From the NCBI RefSeq assembly GCF_018131075.1, contig NZ_JAFCLS010000002.1, positions 186,001 to 250,000 on the forward strand: DNA of 64,000 bases, given 5' to 3'. A program made the position numbers and the translations under genes. The stretch is from Bradyrhizobium sp. JYMT SZCCT0428. GTDB taxonomy: Bacteria > Pseudomonadota > Alphaproteobacteria > Rhizobiales > Xanthobacteraceae. The notes beneath the pieces are model-generated. The model searched no databases, was not told the origin of the DNA, and saw only the letters and a program-made list of their open reading frames with translations. Shown one piece after another: positions 35,193-45,324 of the stretch (its first letter is position 1; each line of letters opens with the position of its first letter).

Positions 35193-36788
35193 TCAGCCCG
35201 CAGCTGCGGCATCGGACGCCTTCCCGGCCGCCCGCTCGATCGCCAGCTCTCGTAGCTTGTGTTTGAGTATCTTGCCGGTGGAGGCAGCGGGCAGAGCGTC
35301 GAGCACGATCAATTCAGTCGGGCGCTTGTACGAAGTGAGCTGTTGGGCTGCGTACGCCTTCAGGTCTTCGGCGCTGATACTGGCGCCGGGGAGAAGCTGC
35401 ACGAACGCGACGACCTCCTCGTTGCCATCAACCGGTCGTCCCACCACAGCTGATTGGACGACCTGGTCGTGCGCGCTCAGCACCGCCTCCACCTCGGCGG
35501 GGTAAACGTTGAAGCCGGAGCGGATGATGAGTTCCTTGGTGCGACCGGCAATGTAAAGATGGCCCTCGCCGTTCACCCGGGCGAGATCCCCTGTGTTGAA
35601 CCATCCCTGTTCATTGATCGCCGCAGCGGTCTGCTCGGGAGCGCGATAGTAGCCCAGCATCACGTTGGGGCCCCGGACGTGCAATTCGCCCACTTCGCCC
35701 GCCGCCACCTTCTTGCCCAGCCTGTCCACGATCCGGTGCTCGATACCGGGAAGAAACGGGCCGACCGTCTCGTCTGAGACGGGGTGTTCTGAACGGACAC
35801 CCGACAGGCCGGGCGAACATTCAGTTATGCCGTAATTGTTCAATAGCGGAATCCCGAATTCGTCCTCGATCCGCTTCTTCAGGTCGAGATCGAGCGGCGC
35901 GCCGGCGACGGCTATGGTCCGCAGCTTGCCTCGCTCGAGTCGCTGGATGCCCTTGACCGCCTTGTGCTCGAGCAGGCGCTGATATGTGGCTGGAACACCG
36001 AACAGGCTCGTAATCCCCTCCTCGGCTATGGCATGGGCCAGCGCGGCGGGATCGGCCTTAGCCACAACGTGCAATGTGCCGCCGTGCATCAGCGTGGCGA
36101 TCAGCAGGATCGAATACCCGACGATGTGGGACATCGGCAGCACGCCGTAGATGCGATCGGCCGGACCGCTTTGGCGAAGGATTCCCGAAGTCTTTGCGGT
36201 AAAGAGCAGGTTGCGGTGGCTCAGCATGACTCCCTTCGGAGCACCGGTCGTGCCCGACGTGTAGAGAAGGCCCGCGACCTGGCGCGCGCCATCCTTCTCG
36301 ACGGGCTCTGCCTGCGCATCCGCATTGAGTGGACCAATCCCGATTCCGCCGAATGGCCCCACAGCGTTAATTCCAGCTCCGACGCGGCTCGCGTGATCGG
36401 CGGCTTCCTTCGACAGCGCCGCGTTGAACAGCACGCGTCTTGCGCCGCTGTGAGTCCTGATCAGGTCGATCTCCCTCGCTGAGAGGCGGGGATTAACCGC
36501 AATGCCCCAAGCGTCGAGCTTGCTCGCCGCGAACAGCATCGCCCCCAGCGCCACGCTGTTCTCGCTCGCAATCATCACGCGATCGCCGGGCCTGATCTCC
36601 AAACTGGAAAGGTCCTTCGCCGCGGCGTCGACAGCTTCCGAGAACTGCCGGTAGCTCCACGAACGCCCCCCTTCGACGAAGGCCGGATGATCCGGGATGT
36701 CCCGCACGAACGGCGCGTAGACCTCGTGTACCCTGGATGGCAGGCCGTCCAGCAATTCGGTTGCAGTGATATCGTCCACGCTCCTCAT
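35193..36788 (-). CDS. AMP-dependent acyl-CoA ligase, paralogue 1
   Basis: About 531 residues. The ANL motifs are LLYTSGTTGAPKGVMLSHRN (P-loop), NNYGITECSPG, GWFNTGDLARV, GRTKELIIRSGFNVYPAEVE and the C-terminal Lys in PAASTGKILKHKL. It activates a carboxylic acid as acyl-AMP, then the CoA ester. Close relative of the gene at 52289. The start at 36788 (MRSVDDITATEL) has GAGGAGG upstream; a longer frame to 36842 is possible. A perfect palindrome lies about 100 bases upstream. An ABC binding-protein gene follows. Confidence 0.92.
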   Translation of the reverse strand: MRSVDDITATELLDGLPSRVHEVYAPFVRDIPDHPAFVEGGRSWSYRQFSEAVDAAAKDLSSLEIRPGDRVMIASENSVALGAMLFAASKLDAWGIAVNPRLSAREIDLIRTHSGARRVLFNAALSKEAADHASRVGAGINAVGPFGGIGIGPLNADAQAEPVEKDGARQVAGLLYTSGTTGAPKGVMLSHRNLLFTAKTSGILRQSGPADRIYGVLPMSHIVGYSILLIATLMHGGTLHVVAKADPAALAHAIAEEGITSLFGVPATYQRLLEHKAVKGIQRLERGKLRTIAVAGAPLDLDLKKRIEDEFGIPLLNNYGITECSPGLSGVRSEHPVSDETVGPFLPGIEHRIVDRLGKKVAAGEVGELHVRGPNVMLGYYRAPEQTAAAINEQGWFNTGDLARVNGEGHLYIAGRTKELIIRSGFNVYPAEVEAVLSAHDQVVQSAVVGRPVDGNEEVVAFVQLLPGASISAEDLKAYAAQQLTSYKRPTELIVLDALPAASTGKILKHKLRELAIERAAGKASDAAAAG

Positions 36789-36885
36789 GCCATCCTCCTC
36801 GCGCCTTGTTTTTCGAGAGTGCTGCGTGGCCTCCCCCTTCAAACGGGCAAGTCCGCTCCTTCACCTCCATCGGCGGATCGATTAA

Positions 36886-36906
36886 ACAGTTCTAAAATAG
36901 AACTGT
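36886..36906. promoter_or_regulatory. Palindromic operator, family GTTCT-N5-AGAAC (site a)
   Basis: ACAGTTCTA and TAGAACTGT are a perfect 9-base inverted repeat around AAA. The core GTTCT-AAAAT-AGAAC lies at 36889-36903. It precedes the acyl-CoA ligase gene that starts at 36788. The remaining gap (36907-37193) shows no gene. Confidence 0.8.
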
Positions 36907-37193
36907 CAAGTCAGGTGGCCATTTGCCATGTTTGATAGCAAGAACGATGTCGAACTCGGACACAGAATTCCTATTTCGAATTATATGTTTAAGACGCAAA
37001 TCCTTCGGAGAAATCAGTGAGATAAGACTCGCGTGACGAGGTGCAGTACTCGTTGGCACGCGGTCGCGGTGGCGCTCGTTGCGGTCTGCTGTTCCGGCGT
37101 CAACACTTGCTTCGCGTGCCGGGACAGCGAGATGCTCCGACTCGGGAGGCGTTGCTCAGGCGCTGCGCAAGCCCGCACTGAAGCAAGTGCGAG

Positions 37194-37973
37194 TCACCAT
37201 TTCTCGGCCCATGGCCGGAGCACGACTTCGAACGCCCAGGTCGACCGATGCTGCTGATGAAGCTGAAGATAGGTTTTCGCGATATGGACGGGATCGGCCA
37301 TGTTGTCGTCGACGGTCGTTCCCGCCAGCCGGTGAGCGCGGGTCCCGTCCTCCTGGGTCCAGCCGATCGCAGCGTCGATCGGCACATTCGCAACGTGGAT
37401 CCCCTGCGGCATCAGCTCTCTTGCCATGCTTTGTGCCAGTCCGGACTTGGCATGACATGCCATTGCAAAGGCGCCACTTGATGGGAAGCCCTTGAGCGCC
37501 GCGCTGGCGTTCGTGAAGATGATCGTTCCTCTCGCGCCGTTGGCGTCGGGTTCGTTTCCCAGCATGAGCCGAGCAGCCTGTTGACCGACCAGAAACGCGC
37601 TGAAGGCCGAGTTTCGAAGTGTTTCGAGCGCCATGACCGGGTCGGCGTCGATAATGCTCTTGCGAAAAATGCCGGGAACCCGGCCATCGATGTTGTGCAC
37701 GACGAGCCTCGGCGTCCCGAAGTCTTGGACGACACTCCCGAACAGCTGTGCCACAGTCGCCGGGTCGCTGGCATCGCAGGCGTATCGACGCACGCCATGC
37801 GTCTTCTCGAGGGTCTCAAGGACCGCCTTGTCGGGATTCCTGGCGGCGACGCAGACACGCATGCCGTGTTCCGCGAACAGCCGGGCGCAACTCGAGCTGA
37901 TGCCCGGGCCGCCACCGACAATGAGTGCAACGTCCTGTACCGAAGGTTGGGTGTCGCGGTTGGATTGAGTCAT
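37194..37973 (-). CDS. Atypical SDR-like protein lacking the catalytic Tyr (paralogue 1)
   Basis: About 259 residues from MTQSNRDTQPSVQDVALIVG (ATG at 37973; a TTG at 38006 is also possible). The nucleotide motif is GGGPGISSSCARLF. The Ser-region FTNASAALKG is present, but the Tyr of YxxxK is replaced: the sequence reads ACHAK. The C-terminus STWAFEVVLRPWAEKW is shared in form with the proteins at 38935, 51538 and 54136. Loss of the Tyr argues against an ordinary dehydrogenase; a different chemistry, hydratase-like activity or a binding role is possible. It may be cotranscribed with the downstream hydratase region. Confidence 0.87.
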   Translation of the reverse strand: MTQSNRDTQPSVQDVALIVGGGPGISSSCARLFAEHGMRVCVAARNPDKAVLETLEKTHGVRRYACDASDPATVAQLFGSVVQDFGTPRLVVHNIDGRVPGIFRKSIIDADPVMALETLRNSAFSAFLVGQQAARLMLGNEPDANGARGTIIFTNASAALKGFPSSGAFAMACHAKSGLAQSMARELMPQGIHVANVPIDAAIGWTQEDGTRAHRLAGTTVDDNMADPVHIAKTYLQLHQQHRSTWAFEVVLRPWAEKW

Positions 37974-38033
37974 GTTGCTTGCTCGCACGCGTTTGGTGGC
38001 CGGCAATCTATTTCTTCAGCGATTCGATCAGCC

Positions 38034-38855
38034 TCACCTGTAACTGGGAGCGCGTTTCTCGATAAAGGCTCGCACGGCTTCGGTGTGCTCCGCCATACCC
38101 GCCGCAACGACCATCTTCTCTGCCTCGTGATCCAATGACGTCAGGAAGTCAGCCGAAAGCGCGAGGTCGAGATTATCCTTGATGGCGGCATAGGCGCTCA
38201 CCGGACCGTTCGCCAACATCCTCGCCCATGCGAACGCTTCCTTCTGCAAGTCAACATCAGGCACCACGCGATTTACCAACCCCAGTGCTTCGCAGCGGTG
38301 TGCATCGATCCGTTCGGACAGGAACATCAGTTCGCGGGCACGCGCCGTCCCGGCCAGCCGGGTCAACAGCCACGAAATGCCGTAATCGCCGGTGAGCGCA
38401 ATCTTCGTATAACCTGTCGTCATGATGGCGGATTCGGCAGCAATTCGAATGTCGCAGGCAAGCGCGATCGCAAGGCCAGCGCCGGCCGCCGGTCCTGGCA
38501 GGGCCGCGATGGTGGGTTTACGCACCGAGACAAGCACGCCGGTCAGGGTTCGCTGACGCTCCTTCAGTCGCGCAACCTTGTCGCTGATTGACATGGCCGG
38601 TGCAGCAGAGTTGCTGCCCATCCCCTTGACGTCGCCGCCGGCACAGAAGGCGCTGCCTGCACCCGTAATCAGCAGCGCGCCGACGTCCGGATCGTCACCG
38701 TTGCGCTTGATCATCCTGCGCAACGCCGGCGTGAGATTGTCGGACAGCGAATTTCGCACCTCAGGTCGGTTCAAGGTGATCACGGCGACGCGATCCCGGA
38801 TCGCACACAGCAATTCATCTGTCCCCGTATCAATCGAGATTGACTCATCAGACAT
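38034..38855 (-). CDS. Enoyl-CoA hydratase/isomerase family protein
   Basis: About 273 residues from MSDESISIDTGTDEL, with AAAGG upstream of the ATG at 38855. Crotonase-fold segments are VAVITLNRPEVRNSLSDNL, GSAFCAGGDVKGMG and LPGPAAGAGLAIALACDIRIAAESA. The region after the second segment (TKIALTGDYGISWLLTRLAG) has Asp where many hydratases keep Glu, as seen in several isomerase or PaaG-like members. It sits between two atypical SDR genes and is likely in an operon with them. Confidence 0.9.
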   Translation of the reverse strand: MSDESISIDTGTDELLCAIRDRVAVITLNRPEVRNSLSDNLTPALRRMIKRNGDDPDVGALLITGAGSAFCAGGDVKGMGSNSAAPAMSISDKVARLKERQRTLTGVLVSVRKPTIAALPGPAAGAGLAIALACDIRIAAESAIMTTGYTKIALTGDYGISWLLTRLAGTARARELMFLSERIDAHRCEALGLVNRVVPDVDLQKEAFAWARMLANGPVSAYAAIKDNLDLALSADFLTSLDHEAEKMVVAAGMAEHTEAVRAFIEKRAPSYR

Positions 38856-38934
38856 GATTTCGACCTTTCCAGTCCTGCGTCTGCGCGGCTCGTTAAATGG
38901 AGAAAGCGAGACCGCGTTTCTCATCGGCCAGGCG

Positions 38935-39639
38935 TCACCAGTTTTCGCGGAATGGCCGCAGTTCCGCGAGGAATGACCAGGCCGATCGGTCCTGACCGTA
39001 GAGATGGTACAGTTCGTCGGCGATGGCGGCAGGCTTGATGAAGAAATCATCCGGTTTGTCGCTCATCCGCGCGCGCATCCGGGGCGTATCGATCACGGCG
39101 TCGATGAGAACATAGGCGACGTGGATGCCGAGAGGCCCCATGTCACGCGCGATCGACTCGGCCAATATCCGCTGCGCCGCCTTTGTCGGAGCGAAGCCGG
39201 CGAAATTGGCCTTTCCCCGGATCGAAGACGTATTTCCGGTGACGAGGATCGCGCCCTTGCCTCGATCGATCATGTCAGGAGCTACTTCGCGGGCCAGGTA
39301 CAACAAGCCCATCACGTTGACCTCGAAATTTCCCTTCAGCATGTTCGGATCGATCTCGCGAAAGCTTCCCCAGCCTCCTCCGACCGCGTTGTGGACGAGA
39401 ACCTCTGCCACTCCAAAACGGCGCTTTACGTCATTGACCACAGTCCGCACCTGGCTCTCGTCGGACACGTCGCAGGTCACCGCGTGCACATCGGGAAGCT
39501 CTTGCGCAAGGCGATTGGTGAGCTCCGCTGAGCGGGCAAGCGCTATGATACGGAATCCGCCTGCAGAGAACCGCTTGACGATGGCAGTTCCAGTGCCCGG
39601 CCCTACCCCGGTCACGATTGCGATTGGTTTTTCGGTCAT
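38935..39639 (-). CDS. Atypical SDR-like protein lacking the catalytic Tyr (paralogue 2)
   Basis: A 234-residue SDR-fold protein. It has TGVGPGTGTAIVKRFSAGG, AVTCDVSDESQV, NAVGGGWGSF in place of NNAG, and TGNTSSIRGKA with the Ser. The Tyr of YxxxK is Phe (FAPTK). The end SAWSFLAELRPFRENW matches the tail of its three paralogues in this window. A GGGAG site precedes the ATG. It precedes the hydratase gene at 38034 on the same strand. Confidence 0.88.
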   Translation of the reverse strand: MTEKPIAIVTGVGPGTGTAIVKRFSAGGFRIIALARSAELTNRLAQELPDVHAVTCDVSDESQVRTVVNDVKRRFGVAEVLVHNAVGGGWGSFREIDPNMLKGNFEVNVMGLLYLAREVAPDMIDRGKGAILVTGNTSSIRGKANFAGFAPTKAAQRILAESIARDMGPLGIHVAYVLIDAVIDTPRMRARMSDKPDDFFIKPAAIADELYHLYGQDRSAWSFLAELRPFRENW

Positions 39640-39656
39640 TTAACGCTCCCTTCCAG

Positions 39657-41978
39657 CTATTGTCCGGCCGCTCTCATATGAATTCGCTCGGACTGCGACT
39701 GATAGGTGGCAGCCTCGTGCGCAGACACCAGGGCCAGACGAACCGCTACGTTCTTGTGGTACGGCGTGCCCGCAATGGGATCGCGATTGCCGCTTTCCGT
39801 GAGCAGATTGATACGCGGCCCGTTGATGAGCCGCTCTCCGTCCGACGTCGGGTATGCCTGACCGTAACCGTGCGGCAGCGCCAGCTGGCCATTCCGCATC
39901 GCATCGTCGACCTTGCAGCGGACGACGAGCCGTCCGACCACCGACTCGACGGCGATCCAGTCACCATCCTCTGCGCCCAACTCGCTCAGATCGCTCGAAT
40001 TGATCAACATGGCGCCGTCCGGATCCTCGCGCCGCCACGCGGGATCGCGAAAGATCTGGTTGGCATTGAACATGCGGCGGCCACCCGCCGCCAGCATGAA
40101 CGGAAACTCCTTTGGCGCGCCCGCGGCTTGCGGATCGAGCCGTGCCAGCCATTCCAGCATCTGCGGGACCACCAGCCGAACCTTGCGGTCCGAATGGCTG
40201 ATCAACGACCAGACCTCATCATAGTCGTGCCGGGTAACGGCAGTGCCTTGCCGGGTGGCTACGATAGTGTCGAACAGGAGATCGCCGAGCTGGTGATCCG
40301 CCACCTCGTCCGATGCGCCGATCGCCCGCCGTACCGTTTGCGGCGATCGCTTCGCGCAAGCCAGTGCCGCCCCCCACAAGGGTGCCGCAGCCGCCGTGCC
40401 GTCCGGAAGCGTCTGCCCTAGCGTGTGATAGAGCACTAGCGCAGCGACCGCGCCGGGGTTTTCAGCGATGACAGCACGAAAGGCGATGGCGAACTCGGCT
40501 CGCGAACGCCGCGCCGCCTCCCGCAGGGGCGCGAGCACATTGTCACCTGGCAGAAGCCCCAGGGCGATGGCAAGCCGCGTGTAGATCTCAGGCTCCGGCA
40601 AGGTGCCGGCGAGCGGCGGCAACACACCGGCACGAACATGAAAATAGTTCGTCGGAAATTCGAAGTTGAACAGGGTGAATTCAGTTTTCTCGAACTGTGA
40701 GGACGCCGGGAGAACGTAATGCGCGAGCTGTGCGGTTTCGGTCATCGCAACGTCGACCACAACGCATAGGTCGAGCGCGCGCAGCGCGCGTTCCACGGCC
40801 CCGGTGTTTGCGGCCGTGTTGGCGGGATTGGAACTGTCGATCCAGGCGCAACGTAATCGGTCAGGATGGTCCTTTAGCACTGCTTCGGGGAAAATGTTGG
40901 GCGGCAACAGGCCCCCAATAATTGCGTCGCCGGTCGGCGCGAATGTCTGGTTCGGAGAATTGCCCCATAGCGGTTGAAGCCAGCTATGCAATTGGTTGGT
41001 GCCTTTACGGCCGAAATTGCCGGAAAGCATGATCAGAAGCTTTTCGAGATAGGAGTTGAGCGTCGAGTTGATGCCTTGCTGGATGCCGAGCTCGACCCGT
41101 ACCACCATGGCCTTCGCCGCCACGATCATCGCGGCGCAACGCTCCAGATCCGCGATCGAGATATCGGCGGCGGCAGCCCATTCTTCAACGGGGATGTTTA
41201 ATAGCGCCTGCCGCACTTCCGCGAAGCCGATCGTGTGCTCCTCAATGAAGGCATGATCGATCCGGTCGGACCGGACAAGCGTGGCCAACAGGGCCCCAAG
41301 GAGAAACGAGTCCGCGCCGGGACAAACCGCGAGATGCAGATCGGCCATTTCGGCGGTTTCGGTTCGCCTGGGATCAATGACGATCAGCTTGCGTGCGGGA
41401 TCCTTGCGGATTTGATTGAGATGATCGCGCGCATTGGGGAAGCCGTGCGCAATCCAGGGATTTGCACCGATGACAAGCAGAAGATCGCAATGATGGACGT
41501 CCTCGGCGGTGTGGCAGGTCTGGCTGCCGAACATGTGGCCATTGACCCAGAAGTCGCCGGTCTTTTCCTGCGAAAGGGCATTGAAGACGCTGCGCGAACC
41601 CAGTGCGCGCAACAATCCACTGGCATAGGCGCCGCCGGCGTGGTTGCCCTGCCCGCCACCGCCGTAAAGGGCAATAGTCTTGCCTCCATATCTGTCGACG
41701 ATGTCTCGCAGCCGCTCTGCGATTTCTGCGATCGCCACGTCCCACTCGATTGCATCGAAGCCGCCGTCGGCGCGACGACGCAGCGGAGTCGTAAGCCGAT
41801 CCTTGTCATTCGCATAATATGGAATCCGGGTCGCCTTGTTGCACAGGTAGCCCTGTGATTTCGGGCTCGAACGGTCGCCCCGTACTTTCTCGAGGCGCCC
41901 CTCGTTGACCAGGACTTCGATCCCGCAATTGAGGTAACACAGGTTGCAGGCCGTCTTGAGCCATTTGCCGGCCGTCAT
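39657..41978 (-). CDS. Molybdopterin-dependent oxidoreductase, DMSO-reductase family
   Basis: A 773-residue protein with an N-terminal [4Fe-4S] motif (CNLCYLNCG and a fourth Cys in GYLCNKA), so formate-dehydrogenase-like architecture. It has two Mo-bis-MGD domains and a C-terminal dinucleotide domain (NANQIFRDPAWRREDPDGAMLINSSDLSELGAEDG). No twin-arginine signal, hence cytoplasmic. In the region where Mo is normally ligated by Cys, Sec or Ser the sequence reads LSQEKTGDFWVNGHMFG, so the ligand is uncertain. No cognate electron-transfer subunits are adjacent. It starts 15 bases from the end of the tetR gene, likely cotranscribed with it. Confidence 0.9.
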   Translation of the reverse strand: MTAGKWLKTACNLCYLNCGIEVLVNEGRLEKVRGDRSSPKSQGYLCNKATRIPYYANDKDRLTTPLRRRADGGFDAIEWDVAIAEIAERLRDIVDRYGGKTIALYGGGGQGNHAGGAYASGLLRALGSRSVFNALSQEKTGDFWVNGHMFGSQTCHTAEDVHHCDLLLVIGANPWIAHGFPNARDHLNQIRKDPARKLIVIDPRRTETAEMADLHLAVCPGADSFLLGALLATLVRSDRIDHAFIEEHTIGFAEVRQALLNIPVEEWAAAADISIADLERCAAMIVAAKAMVVRVELGIQQGINSTLNSYLEKLLIMLSGNFGRKGTNQLHSWLQPLWGNSPNQTFAPTGDAIIGGLLPPNIFPEAVLKDHPDRLRCAWIDSSNPANTAANTGAVERALRALDLCVVVDVAMTETAQLAHYVLPASSQFEKTEFTLFNFEFPTNYFHVRAGVLPPLAGTLPEPEIYTRLAIALGLLPGDNVLAPLREAARRSRAEFAIAFRAVIAENPGAVAALVLYHTLGQTLPDGTAAAAPLWGAALACAKRSPQTVRRAIGASDEVADHQLGDLLFDTIVATRQGTAVTRHDYDEVWSLISHSDRKVRLVVPQMLEWLARLDPQAAGAPKEFPFMLAAGGRRMFNANQIFRDPAWRREDPDGAMLINSSDLSELGAEDGDWIAVESVVGRLVVRCKVDDAMRNGQLALPHGYGQAYPTSDGERLINGPRINLLTESGNRDPIAGTPYHKNVAVRLALVSAHEAATYQSQSERIHMRAAGQ

Positions 41979-41992
41979 TTTGACCTCCCTTG

Positions 41993-42616
41993 TTATGATT
42001 TTTCGCAGCGCGCCGCCTTTGTTGTTCTTCGTTGCGGCTTCCGAGTCCGGCCGCCCGCGGTCTTGCGTCCGGCATCGAGGATGCGGTCGGAAAATTTCCC
42101 CGCGCCGACGGCACGCGACAGCACGATCGATCCCACCATGGTTGCGATAGCGCCTGTCGCGATTTGGCGGGCCTGTCCAGGTGGCTCACCGGGAAGCAAC
42201 TCGAGAAGGGCGTCGATCATCCTCTCCAGTTTGGAAGTCAGAGCCTGCTGCTCGCTCGGGCCCGATCGCGCGACATCGACGGCCAGGGTTGGAAGCGCGC
42301 AACCGTGTTTGGGATTGTCGCGATGCCGGGGACTAAGATAATCGCCGATCAACGCCTCGAGGCCTTCCCTGCTGGTTTTCCCGTTCGCCAGTTTTTTCCA
42401 TCGCTCAGTCGTTTGGTCCATCGCGAAGGCGATCGCCTCGCTGACAAGCGCGGCACGCGAATCGAAATGGTTATAGAAACCGCCGTGTGTGAGACCCGCG
42501 AGCTTCATTAACTCGACAACACTGAGCCCTTCCGCGCCACTTTGGCGCAAACCGTAGGAGGCATTTTCAACGATCCGATCGTGGGTTTGACGCCTGTGGT
42601 CTTCTACGTATCGCAT
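41993..42616 (-). CDS. TetR-family transcriptional regulator (paralogue 2)
   Basis: About 207 residues starting MRYVEDHRRQTHDRIVENAS (ATG at 42616 with GGAGGG upstream). Helix-turn-helix LSVVELMKLAGLTHGGFYNHF. It is a close relative of the TetR at 29019 and has a Lys/Arg-rich C-terminal tail. It is divergent from the thiolase gene at 42788; a 22-base palindrome lies in between, a normal setting for a repressor of both its own and the thiolase promoter. Confidence 0.9.
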   Translation of the reverse strand: MRYVEDHRRQTHDRIVENASYGLRQSGAEGLSVVELMKLAGLTHGGFYNHFDSRAALVSEAIAFAMDQTTERWKKLANGKTSREGLEALIGDYLSPRHRDNPKHGCALPTLAVDVARSGPSEQQALTSKLERMIDALLELLPGEPPGQARQIATGAIATMVGSIVLSRAVGAGKFSDRILDAGRKTAGGRTRKPQRRTTKAARCEKS

Positions 42617-42738
42617 CGGCCCTCCGTGCAAGGTCGTAAGGTGATCGGCTGCACAACCCGTCTCCATCCCCTCGAAGCAATTCTGGAACCGCGCTTCCTT
42701 GAAGTTCACGGCAACATTTCATTGCAATGTTGGCTATC

Positions 42739-42760
42739 TTATATGACTATCGTCATATAA
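42739..42760. promoter_or_regulatory. Probable TetR operator between tetR and thiolase
   Basis: TTATATGAC and GTCATATAA are perfect inverted arms around TATC, giving a 22-base site. It lies about 28 bases upstream of the thiolase start and 123 bases upstream of tetR. Confidence 0.7.
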
Positions 42761-42787
42761 CAACACCTATCAACAGGAGAGTTCGCC

Positions 42788-43987
<1,200 letters not shown>

Positions 43988-44084
43988 CACGGCCGATCCG
44001 ACAAGAAAGGGGCTCGGCGAGCGGCGCGAACCGCGTCACTCGCCGCCCGGTAACCAGCCTATCCCTACCAGCGCGAAAGTTCCC

Positions 44085-45296
44085 ATGACTGACCAGTGCC
44101 AAACGGCCACGAGCGTGCCGCGGGATGTTCCCGTCTCCAGCGGCCTGGCGATCGCGGTCCTTTCCGTCCTGGCCGCCATGGGAACGCTCGCGACCAACAT
44201 CTTGCTGCCGTCGCTGCCACAAATTGCGATCTCATTGAATGTCACCAGCGCCGCGGTCACATCCGCCATTACCGTCTTTCTTGCGGTGTTTGGGATAGGA
44301 CAGCTCCTGGTCGGACCGCTCTCGGATCGCTACGGCAGACGCTGGCCAGTCCTGATCGGATTTGCAGTTTTCTTCGGCGGCAGCGTCTGGTGCGGTTTGG
44401 CAACAGATCTACCTAACCTTTTGGCCGGCCGCGTCGTGCAGGCAGCAGGCGCTTGCGCGACATCAGTACTGGCTCGCGCCATCGCCCGCGACATGTTCCG
44501 TGGGCCGGCACTGGCGCGCGCGATGGCGCTGATCATGATCGCAATGTCTGCAGCTCCCGGATTCTCGCCTTTGCTTGGCGGCGCACTCGATCACAGCTTT
44601 GGCTGGCGCTCCGAATTCGCTCTAGTCGCGGCCTTTGCCGCAGCTGGCGCCATTGCCTACGGCATCATCCTCGGCGAAACCCACAATTCGATCCGCACGC
44701 CGCTCAATCTGCTCGCCATCGCCAGGACCTATGGCAGCCTGATGGGCGATCGTCGTTTCGCCATCCCGGCTGCAACCGCGAGCCTGATTATTGGCGGCTT
44801 GTTCTCGATGTTTTCGGCTGCACCGCGCTTGTTCATTGAAGCGCTGCACTTCACGCCGATCCAGCTCGGTCTCTTCTTCGCCGGCACCGTCTTTATCGTA
44901 TTCGCCGCGGGCATGCTGGCGACGAAACTGGCTCCACGCTACGGGCTCGATCGCCCGATCCGGGCAGGACTGTGGGCAACGGCCGCCAGCAGCGTTGCGA
45001 TCCTGCTCATCTCGATGATCAGCCCGACTTTCTTGCCGTTTCTGGGCGCGATGTGCGTGTTTCTCCTCGGCATGGGCGTTGTCAGTCCACTGGCTACCGC
45101 CCGCGCGCTCTCTCCATCCGGGGAGAAGGCCGGCGCCGCCTCGGCGCTACTGGGTTTCTGGCAGATGATGAACGCAGCAATCGGTGTATGGCTTGCTGCA
45201 ACGGTGTCGCATGAAGCAATGTTGGCCCTGGGCGTCGTGCTGAGCGGGTTTTCACTGCTGGCGCTTGGTCTGTACGCGCGGATCGAGAGGTCTTGA
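44085..45296 (+). CDS. MFS efflux transporter, Bcr/CflA type
   Basis: About 403 residues starting at MTDQCQTATSVPRDVP with 12 hydrophobic segments. The Bcr/CflA signature appears early (LATNILLPSLPQIAISLNV and GPLSDRYGRRWPVLIG, the MFS loop 2-3 motif). Such proteins export small drugs or metabolites with proton antiport. It follows the thiolase gene by 97 bases on the same strand; whether it shares its promoter is not clear. Role could be export of a toxic intermediate. Confidence 0.9.
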   Translation: MTDQCQTATSVPRDVPVSSGLAIAVLSVLAAMGTLATNILLPSLPQIAISLNVTSAAVTSAITVFLAVFGIGQLLVGPLSDRYGRRWPVLIGFAVFFGGSVWCGLATDLPNLLAGRVVQAAGACATSVLARAIARDMFRGPALARAMALIMIAMSAAPGFSPLLGGALDHSFGWRSEFALVAAFAAAGAIAYGIILGETHNSIRTPLNLLAIARTYGSLMGDRRFAIPAATASLIIGGLFSMFSAAPRLFIEALHFTPIQLGLFFAGTVFIVFAAGMLATKLAPRYGLDRPIRAGLWATAASSVAILLISMISPTFLPFLGAMCVFLLGMGVVSPLATARALSPSGEKAGAASALLGFWQMMNAAIGVWLAATVSHEAMLALGVVLSGFSLLALGLYARIERS

Positions 45297-45324
45297 TTGG
45301 CTTTGACACCACATGGGCCACTTG

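Noticed and set aside
37033..37257. Small plus-strand frame with Cys residues downstream of the SDR gene
   Set aside because: It overlaps the end of the SDR gene on the other strand and has neither a ribosome site nor a known motif.
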